Part shown: one piece after another, positions 58,276-64,000 of the stretch
Numbering within the stretch: position 1 is the first letter of the stretch
Layout of the letters: every line of letters starts with the position of its first letter
IMG/VR virus record: IMGVR_UViG_3300009488_000018
Span: 1-64,000 of that record
Source of the DNA: a virus
Length of the DNA: 64,000 nucleotides
Reading direction: 5' to 3' (one strand)
The notes under the pieces: model-generated
What the model was told of the DNA's origin: nothing
The model's database searches: none
What the model saw: the letters and a program-made list of their open reading frames with translations, nothing else
Made by a program: the position numbers and the translations under genes

Positions 58276-58350
58276 TCTGGGGTAGCTCAATGGTAGAGCT
58301 TTCGGGTGATAACCGAAGGGTTGCTGGTTCGAGTCCAGCTCCCAGAACCA
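58276..58350 (+). tRNA. tRNA-Ile (GAT), CCA encoded
   Basis: Acceptor TCTGGGG/TCCCAGA, D arm GCTC/GAGC, anticodon stem TTCGG/CCGAA, loop GTGATAA, T arm GCTGG TTCGAGT CCAGC, ACCA end. A second Ile-GAT besides the leftward one. Confidence 0.9.
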
Positions 58351-58352
58351 TG

Positions 58353-58392
58353 TCGATATAACTCAAACAGGTAGAGTCCTGGCGGTCCATTA
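58353..58392 (+). pseudogene. Truncated tRNA (5' half)
   Basis: GTCGATA TA ACTC AAACAGGTA GAGT reads as acceptor, D arm and D loop of a tRNA, but the anticodon 3' strand, T arm and acceptor 3' strand are missing. A tRNA broken by deletion, in the same array. Confidence 0.55.
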
Positions 58393-58434
58393 ATTTATTA
58401 TAAAGTGAAAATAAATAAAAGAAAGAGGAATTAC

Positions 58435-58842
58435 ATGAAAACAGAAAATCAAAATTGTCTATCATGTCAAGCAATGAGGAATCGTCTTATCTCTATTGCA
58501 AAAGGATGTATACATATTGAACAATTAAACGATAGAAATAAGTGTGATGAGCATGAAGGTTGTTTTGAACGTGATTTAGTACTGAGGTCAATTTACGAGA
58601 TTGCAACAGGCAAACATAATTGGCCAGAAGCAAGACCATACGATCCAGTAACAGAAGAGGAATTAAATATAGAAGAATTTTCTTGTAAAGTCTGCAAAAA
58701 TGCTATTTGGTTAGAGGGAATCCAAAATTGGATATGTACAAAAATGCCAAATGTAGATAATATCCTTCATTGGGTACTCACAAAAACAATCCACAAAGAG
58801 TGTCCCCTAAGTCACAAGGAGAAAATGGAGAATCGAATATAG
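58435..58842 (+). CDS. Cys-rich hypothetical protein
   Basis: ATG 58435 follows AAAGAGGAAT. The 135-residue product has CLSCQAMRNRL, CDEHEGCFERD, CKVCKNAIW and a later NWICTKM, giving several potential metal ligands. The stop overlaps the next start (TAGTG). Confidence 0.6.
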   Translation: MKTENQNCLSCQAMRNRLISIAKGCIHIEQLNDRNKCDEHEGCFERDLVLRSIYEIATGKHNWPEARPYDPVTEEELNIEEFSCKVCKNAIWLEGIQNWICTKMPNVDNILHWVLTKTIHKECPLSHKEKMENRI

Positions 58843-59330
58843 TGAAGAAACATAATTGTGTTCTACAAGATTGGGTTCATGAACTGTCTTTTATGCAACA
58901 ATCTGTATTAATTACAGCCACTCGTGGACCAGATGGATTACGAAAAGACCATATATCTAAAGTCTTGCTACGTTGGTTAAGACGTTGTTACATGATATCT
59001 GCTTTTGAGAAAACAGTTTTATCTGACCCCTATGACCCAAGAGGAGGTTCTTTTACAGGTCCTTGTACAATGGAATTAGAAAAGGCAGTGGATTTATATC
59101 TGAGATCGATTGATGAAATACCACACCACTTCCATCTTCATCTAATGCATGCTTCAGAGATTTTAGGTTACAAACATCCTAGTCCAAAAATACGGAGCTT
59201 TTGGAACAAATTCTATTCAAGAATTGTTAGAGACGCACATTTAAACCCTGAATCTGAAGAACAAATGGACAGAAGATTAGGAAACAATCGAGATACTTGG
59301 AGACAAGCTGAAGAAGTAACTGCTTATTAG
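58842..59330 (+). CDS. Hypothetical protein, 162 aa (GTG start)
   Basis: GTG start overlaps the stop before, with AAGGAG upstream. Helical protein (DGLRKDHISKVLLRWLRRCYMIS, PHHFHLHLMHASEILGYKHPS). His-rich in the middle. No family recognised. Confidence 0.55.
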   Translation: MKKHNCVLQDWVHELSFMQQSVLITATRGPDGLRKDHISKVLLRWLRRCYMISAFEKTVLSDPYDPRGGSFTGPCTMELEKAVDLYLRSIDEIPHHFHLHLMHASEILGYKHPSPKIRSFWNKFYSRIVRDAHLNPESEEQMDRRLGNNRDTWRQAEEVTAY

Positions 59331-59355
59331 ATTACAAAAAAATTAGAAATAATAT

Positions 59356-59431
59356 GGAGTCGTCGTCTAGTCAGGTCGAGGACACAAGGCTTTCACTCTT
59401 GTAATCGTGGGTTCGAATCCCGCCGGCTCCA
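59356..59431 (+). tRNA. tRNA-Glu (TTC)
   Basis: Acceptor GGAGTCG/CGGCTCC, anticodon stem CAAGG/TCTTG, loop CTTTCAC, T arm GTGGG TTCGAAT CCCGC. CCA not encoded. Confidence 0.92.
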
Positions 59432-59455
59432 CTTAAAAGAAAAGGAGAATTAGTT

Positions 59456-59770
59456 ATGTATCTAATTAAATATGAAGGATTATGGGATGGAATTTCACTG
59501 TATGGTTTTGCGTTTATACCTATAGATGAGTGGGAAAAGATAATGAAACTAATATCAGATTATAAAGATTATCCAGTTATAGTAACAATCGGTTCAAACG
59601 GAGAGAAAATATGTTACAATAACAGTCGTGAAGTACTAAAAGAATATACAACACAAATAATCTCATATGATATGAGCGCAAAAATTAAAAATATATTTGG
59701 AAACTTTCAATTCGGTATGTTTCCAATATTCCTAGTTGAAGAAGAAATAAAAGAAAGAAAAGAATCATGA
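59456..59770 (+). CDS. Hypothetical protein, 104 aa
   Basis: AAAGGAG precedes the ATG. Mixed alpha/beta (GISLYGFAFIPIDEWEKIMKL). Stop overlaps the next start (ATGA). Unknown. Confidence 0.55.
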   Translation: MYLIKYEGLWDGISLYGFAFIPIDEWEKIMKLISDYKDYPVIVTIGSNGEKICYNNSREVLKEYTTQIISYDMSAKIKNIFGNFQFGMFPIFLVEEEIKERKES

Positions 59771-60243
59771 AAAATGCATTCTTAGAGATTCTTACTTGGA
59801 AGGGTACGTCTGCCTTCGGGGCAACTCACTACTACGGTAAAATCCGTTTCGGTAAGGATAGTGTCGATGTTGAGTTCATCTTAACTAAGAACGAAGCTAC
59901 TAAAATGAACATGGATAGGGATGTTGACGTTTTTGGTCGCTATCACGCAGGAGAAGAATCTACTGCATTTACTGACGAGAAGAAAGTCATAAAAGAGGCG
60001 ATTAAATTATTCAAGAAGGATCCTCATGGATATGATGTCTTATTAAAGGGAAACCATTGTACCTGTGATCCCCAAGAAATAATAACAGGCCCTAAGAATG
60101 TTATGATAAGAGCTAACATTATATACGAGGAATTTGAAAGCTATAATGGATGGGGCTGCCAGGAAGGAGATCATAAGAAAGTACAAGCGATATGTGACAA
60201 ATGGGACATAGTTCTTGGAGGCAAGTTCTGGGAAAGAGATTAA
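59767..60243 (+). CDS. Hypothetical protein, 158 aa
   Basis: Contains AFGATHYYGKIRFGKDSVDVEFI and YDVLLKGNHCTCDPQEIITGP, the latter with Cys and His that may bind a metal. Cotranslated with the gene before. Less AT-rich codons at its start than neighbours. Function unknown. Confidence 0.55.
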   Translation: MKNAFLEILTWKGTSAFGATHYYGKIRFGKDSVDVEFILTKNEATKMNMDRDVDVFGRYHAGEESTAFTDEKKVIKEAIKLFKKDPHGYDVLLKGNHCTCDPQEIITGPKNVMIRANIIYEEFESYNGWGCQEGDHKKVQAICDKWDIVLGGKFWERD

Positions 60244-60271
60244 GGTTTAATTTTATTAAAAGGTAAGAATC

Positions 60272-60526
60272 ATGAAAAATGGATACGGTAGAATCTTTCC
60301 AGGAGGCAATAAGAAAGATTTTGTATGGATAAAACGATCATTAAAAAGAAGAAATATCCCATATAAACAAATAAAATTGCACCACGATGGATGTATATTT
60401 CTAATTCAACAAGAAGACTTACACAAATTACCAAAAGATAAAGATGGTCCTTATCTCGGAAACAACCAAAGGGGTTTTTCTATTTACTCTATAACAGAAG
60501 AGATGATAGCGGACGTATTAAAATAA
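60272..60526 (+). CDS. Hypothetical protein, 84 aa
   Basis: Basic small protein (MKNGYGRIFPGGNKKDFVWIKRSLKRRNI). AAGGTAAGAATC before ATG. No motif recognised. Confidence 0.5.
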   Translation: MKNGYGRIFPGGNKKDFVWIKRSLKRRNIPYKQIKLHHDGCIFLIQQEDLHKLPKDKDGPYLGNNQRGFSIYSITEEMIADVLK

Positions 60527-60581
60527 AGGTAGTCCTTACTAAACCAAGTAGATAACAACTTTTGAAAGGAGATAGAAGACA

Positions 60582-60833
60582 ATGAAGATTGGTGACAAAG
60601 TTTGGACATATAATCATTGGCATAGTTTAATAGAGATAAAAATTTGGTCTATTATAAATGATGATAAGACATATGTAGTTAACGGAGAATTTCTATTAGA
60701 CAACTGTTCTCTTACAAAGGAAGAAGCAAGAGACAAGTTAATAGAACATATGTGTCGTCAAATAGAAATTAAGAAGAAGAATATTATTCACCTAGAAAAA
60801 GAGGTACAAAATATTCGGAAACTAATTTTGTAA
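60582..60833 (+). CDS. Hypothetical protein, 83 aa
   Basis: AAAGGAG precedes the ATG. An N-terminal small-beta-like half (MKIGDKVWTYNHWHSLIEIKIW) and a helical charged C-terminus. Unknown function. Confidence 0.5.
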   Translation: MKIGDKVWTYNHWHSLIEIKIWSIINDDKTYVVNGEFLLDNCSLTKEEARDKLIEHMCRQIEIKKKNIIHLEKEVQNIRKLIL

Positions 60834-60866
60834 ACTAAACACTAAACTAATAAACTGAGGAAATAA

Positions 60867-61103
60867 ATGGGAAGAACTTTTATTGGATGGATAGAAGGAA
60901 AACTTCAGGATAAACGTAAACTTCGAAAGTTAGGCGTTAAAGGAAGAATGAAATATAATCTAAATTTAAGATGTTTTGAGAACTGTGAGATCGATGAAGA
61001 TATAGTAGACAACTTAAGAAAAGAACATCCTCCATTCTGGTCACCTGCTTTTACTGGTGTAAGTCTTAATGGAAGTCAAGAATTTTTGAATTTCAAAGTA
61101 TAA
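60867..61103 (+). CDS. Hypothetical protein, 78 aa
   Basis: Basic N-terminal half (GKLQDKRKLRKLGVKGRMKYN) and a C-terminal PPFWSPAFTGVSLNGSQ. No family recognised. Confidence 0.5.
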   Translation: MGRTFIGWIEGKLQDKRKLRKLGVKGRMKYNLNLRCFENCEIDEDIVDNLRKEHPPFWSPAFTGVSLNGSQEFLNFKV

Positions 61104-61112
61104 GGATTAGTC

Positions 61113-61487
61113 ATGGGAATAATAATGTGGGACAAACCGAAAAAAATGATGACTGAAAAAACAAGACAAAAAAGATTTCAGTCAGACTGTGATATTCCTG
61201 GAACTTACTTTCCAAATATGAGTCTAGAAGACAGGAAACGTTGGAAAGGTAAAGTTGTTGGAAAAACAACAGGTTCTCCACAAGTAGAAATAAGAAAAAA
61301 TACATTTGTTATAATAGTTTCTTTAGGTGGTGGATACAAATACAAATATTATAGTAGAGACAAAACAAAAAGAACAAATATACATATTGGAGCTTCTGGA
61401 CCGATCCAATTAACTTTTAAAGAATGGGAAGAGATGAAATATGTAGTAGATGAAGCAACACAGGTGTTAAGGGAGTTAAGTGATTAG
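61113..61487 (+). CDS. Hypothetical protein, 124 aa
   Basis: Basic protein (KKMMTEKTRQKRFQSDCDIPG) with a beta-rich C-terminal half (TFVIIVSLGGGYKYKYYSRD). It ends just before tRNA-Pro. Function unknown. Confidence 0.5.
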   Translation: MGIIMWDKPKKMMTEKTRQKRFQSDCDIPGTYFPNMSLEDRKRWKGKVVGKTTGSPQVEIRKNTFVIIVSLGGGYKYKYYSRDKTKRTNIHIGASGPIQLTFKEWEEMKYVVDEATQVLRELSD

Positions 61488-61495
61488 AAACATAT

Positions 61496-61572
61496 CGGCG
61501 TGTAACTCAGCCTGGTAGAGGGCATGGTTTGGGACCATGCAGTCGGCGGTTCAAATCCGTCCACGCCGACCA
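61496..61572 (+). tRNA. tRNA-Pro (TGG), second copy, CCA encoded
   Basis: Acceptor CGGCGTG/CACGCCG, loop TTTGGGA with normal T33, T arm GGCGG TTCAAAT CCGTC, ACCA end. Confidence 0.93.
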
Positions 61573-61589
61573 TTAAGAAAGGAGCGAAT

Positions 61590-61790
61590 ATGGGTTTACT
61601 TGGTGGAACAATAAAAGAAGGTTCTTGGTGGTTAAATAGCAAGTCAGATCCTAGATGGAACGTAGAAGGACGTTCATCATATGTGGGCGGACTTGTGATG
61701 CCATCTGACTGCGAATCTAAAATTGAAGAACTAAAAAAAGAACTTGGTGAGCCCCCAGACGATTTGGAATGGGGATACATGAAAGATTAA
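61590..61790 (+). CDS. Hypothetical protein, 66 aa
   Basis: ATG 61590 with AAAGGAGCGAAT; the longer frame runs into the tRNA. Product MGLLGGTIKEGSWWLNSKSD ... with an acidic C-terminus. Fourteen bases later the methyltransferase gene starts. Confidence 0.5.
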   Translation: MGLLGGTIKEGSWWLNSKSDPRWNVEGRSSYVGGLVMPSDCESKIEELKKELGEPPDDLEWGYMKD

Positions 61791-61804
61791 GAAAAGGAGA
61801 AAGA

Positions 61805-64000
61805 ATGGCAATAAAATATCCACCTTTACCAGTAACATTTAATGTTGAGAAAGAAGTGGCTTTTTATTATTCGTCAGTTATTTCGCAAATACTAAATTGC
61901 AGTTTCAAAGCGAGATTTAATACAGATGGTCTTTTTGAATCGTCTGAAATTAAACTCCTTGCCGAATATAAATGTGGTGTTTCACTAACTAAAAAAGGTT
62001 TAATTCAATGTGTTGTACAAAATTTATTCTATATCAAAAGGATTGAGAAGGCAGGAGAATTATTACCAAATGTTATTTTTATTGGTAATGAAGAAAACTA
62101 TTGTATCTTTGATTCTTCAAATTTAAATGAGTATCTTAAATTAGACGTAAATTGGTTTGAAATATCTCCAAGTCAAGCTTTTATAAAACCACCAGAAGTA
62201 CTTTATAACGCTATCGAAAAAAGTTTTACTGTGCACCTATATTCATTATCTAATATACCAATTTTAGAACAAATTATTAATAATTTTAGGAATAATAATA
62301 TAGGATTAAAGATGACAGTAAACAATGATAATGTTGGAATGTTATTTGAAGAATTTATAACTTCAAATATTGTAGCGCAAAAATTAGAACCGCATGAAGT
62401 GGTAGCATTATTTGCTAGCATTCTCTTTGGTGAATGTTCTGATATTGTGAAAGATGAAAACAAAATAACAACACCCTTGTCAAACAAACAAATAGTAAAA
62501 ATTTATCGAAAAAATTACGACTCATTTTTAAAGATTGTAAAAGAAGTTGGTGATATAAAAATAAAAGACGAGATAATGGCTCAATCAGATCGCCTAATCG
62601 AAGAAGTTTATCGACGATTCCACGGAGAATTCTACACACCAAAGATCTGGGTTAATGAAGCTCATAAAATGATTTGTGAAACAATTGACCCACATTGGTA
62701 TGAAAATTATGTTGTCTGGGATACTTGTTGTGGTCTTGCAAATCTCACTAGAGATTATACATTTACAGAATTATATATGTCAACGTTACATCAAGAAGAT
62801 ATTGATATCATAAAACAGAGAGGATATAATCCAGAGGCTAAAGCAATATTTCAATATGATTTTTTAAATGATGATGTTCTAGCAGATGAAAATGTACTAC
62901 CAATGGTTCCAAACAATTATATTTCTAAACTAGAACAACTGGCTCCAGGTTTAATCGAAGCTTTTCAGGAGAACAAGAAGATCTTAATTATTATGAATCC
63001 ACCATACGGAGCTGCAGGAGGAAGCAAGATCCTTTCAATTAGAAAAGAAAATATTTCGAACACTAAAATTAAAAATATTATGAAAAATCAAAAGTTAGCT
63101 CACGCATCTTTACAACTATTTTGTCAGTTTTTATTTAGAATTATTGGATTTAAGAAATACTATAACGAAACAAATATAAGTATAGCATCTTTTTCAACAC
63201 CAATATTTTTAGCTGGTCCTTCATTTAAGAATTTTAGAAAGTTATACTTAAATGAATTTAGCTACATAAGAAGCATTTTTTTCAGATCAGATGAATTTGA
63301 TTCTGTTTCTGGAATTTGGGGAATCTTATTTAGTCTTTGGAATAGCGGTAAAACAATAATTCAAGACTCCTTTGTAACAACAATGGTTGACAAAGATACT
63401 ACATTAAACAAAGTACTATACAATACTGACAATGTGGAACCAGCTACTAGTCACTTAAAAAGAACAGTTCCAGAAAAAAGTTGGATTGAATATCCGAACT
63501 TTAGTAGTGGATTGGTAGTTAAAGAGACACATAACTTGTTTTTGAAAAATTCAATTGGTACATTTGTTACAGCAAGTAATGATGTGAATCAATCAATTTT
63601 TGTTACTGGCGTCCTAAGCGGTGCATCATCAATTGGTGGAATTCCTATTACAAAAAACAATTTTTTAGATTTTGTTAGCTTATTTACTGCAAAAACAAGA
63701 GCTCCCAGACACTGGAGTACAATGCATGACCAATTTTTAGTTCCTAATAAACAAATAGATGGATATCAACAATGGAATTATGATGCTATTGTATATACAA
63801 TTTTTAAAGAGGCACAAGTATCTACGTCTGTTCGTAATATATTTTATAAAAATAAGCAATGGAATATCAAAAACGAATTCTTCTGGTTACCGAACCAATT
63901 TATGCAAGATTTAGCAAACCAGAACAATTTTGAAGAGTTATACAGAGATGCAAATACATTTAATCAAGAAAGATTTGTATATCAAGAACTACAAAAAGTT
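61805..64000 (+). CDS. DNA N6-adenine-type methyltransferase / type IIG-like enzyme (3' partial)
   Basis: Open from the ATG at 61805 (AAAGGAGAAAGA before it) to the window end, 732 codons without a stop. The middle has GEFYTPKIWVNEAHKMI, VVWDTCCGLANLTRDY as a SAM-binding motif I variant, and IMNPPYGAAGG, the NPPY catalytic motif IV of amino-methyltransferases. The N-terminal 260 residues may carry another function, and the C-terminal part a target-recognition region. Layout resembles large Eco57I/BREX PglX-like enzymes. It would protect phage DNA. Confidence 0.78.
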   Translation, partial: MAIKYPPLPVTFNVEKEVAFYYSSVISQILNCSFKARFNTDGLFESSEIKLLAEYKCGVSLTKKGLIQCVVQNLFYIKRIEKAGELLPNVIFIGNEENYCIFDSSNLNEYLKLDVNWFEISPSQAFIKPPEVLYNAIEKSFTVHLYSLSNIPILEQIINNFRNNNIGLKMTVNNDNVGMLFEEFITSNIVAQKLEPHEVVALFASILFGECSDIVKDENKITTPLSNKQIVKIYRKNYDSFLKIVKEVGDIKIKDEIMAQSDRLIEEVYRRFHGEFYTPKIWVNEAHKMICETIDPHWYENYVVWDTCCGLANLTRDYTFTELYMSTLHQEDIDIIKQRGYNPEAKAIFQYDFLNDDVLADENVLPMVPNNYISKLEQLAPGLIEAFQENKKILIIMNPPYGAAGGSKILSIRKENISNTKIKNIMKNQKLAHASLQLFCQFLFRIIGFKKYYNETNISIASFSTPIFLAGPSFKNFRKLYLNEFSYIRSIFFRSDEFDSVSGIWGILFSLWNSGKTIIQDSFVTTMVDKDTTLNKVLYNTDNVEPATSHLKRTVPEKSWIEYPNFSSGLVVKETHNLFLKNSIGTFVTASNDVNQSIFVTGVLSGASSIGGIPITKNNFLDFVSLFTAKTRAPRHWSTMHDQFLVPNKQIDGYQQWNYDAIVYTIFKEAQVSTSVRNIFYKNKQWNIKNEFFWLPNQFMQDLANQNNFEELYRDANTFNQERFVYQELQKV

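Overview
The window looks like about 60 kb of a large, AT-rich tailed phage (myovirus type) of a bacterium, preceded by about 3.8 kb of less AT-rich DNA with two genes for secreted proteins and the end of a beta-helix/PKD surface-protein gene. The phage assignment rests on a T4-like head set (portal, prohead protease, major capsid protein), a tail-fibre and lysis block, a family B DNA polymerase, a DnaB-type helicase and 14 tRNA genes. Shine-Dalgarno sites are strong (AGGAGG type) and the standard code fits. No integrase, terminase or attachment site is visible, so whether the first 3.8 kb is host DNA beside a prophage, captured cargo or an assembly join is open.

Layout: 1-3.8 kb, secreted proteins, rightward. 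3.85-15.1 kb, leftward tail-fibre, collar and lysis genes (M15 peptidase plus a membrane coiled-coil protein). 15.2-27.0 kb, rightward run of about 35 small, mostly unrecognised genes, including a membrane-anchored lytic transglycosylase, a SLOG protein, zinc-ribbon proteins, tandem paralogues and a tmRNA gene. 27.0-28.4 kb, a non-coding array of 5-bp-periodic ARYNN repeats. 28.4-46.6 kb, leftward head genes followed by replication, nucleotide and modification genes (helicase, DpdA-like transglycosylase, thymidylate-synthase-like protein, QueE, uracil-DNA-glycosylase/PolB fusion) with GroES, ribosomal protein bS21 and two tRNAs. 46.8-47.9 kb, two rightward genes. 47.9-51.8 kb, leftward glycosyltransferase, PIG-L deacetylase and winged-helix genes. 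52.0-64.0 kb, rightward: a large structured RNA, 12 tRNAs, three further structured RNAs packed between tRNAs, and genes for a macro domain, metallophosphoesterase, ArfB-like release factor, ClpP and (cut by the window end) an adenine-type DNA methyltransferase.

Two themes tie the genes together. One is translation takeover and rescue: tRNAs, tmRNA with tag ADDYYQEMRLAA, an ArfB-like GGQ protein, bS21, ClpP and GroES. The other is DNA modification: QueE and DpdA suggest a 7-deazaguanine base, while the TS-like enzyme, glycosyltransferase, deacetylase and methyltransferase could add further changes. A motif (T)AGAACAAAWWnTAAA lies upstream of many leftward operons and directly before the tmRNA and the large RNA, and is a good candidate for a phage-specific promoter. 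The most unusual items are the ARYNN array, the three helix-closed RNAs between tRNAs, the large RNA at 52.5 kb and this motif.
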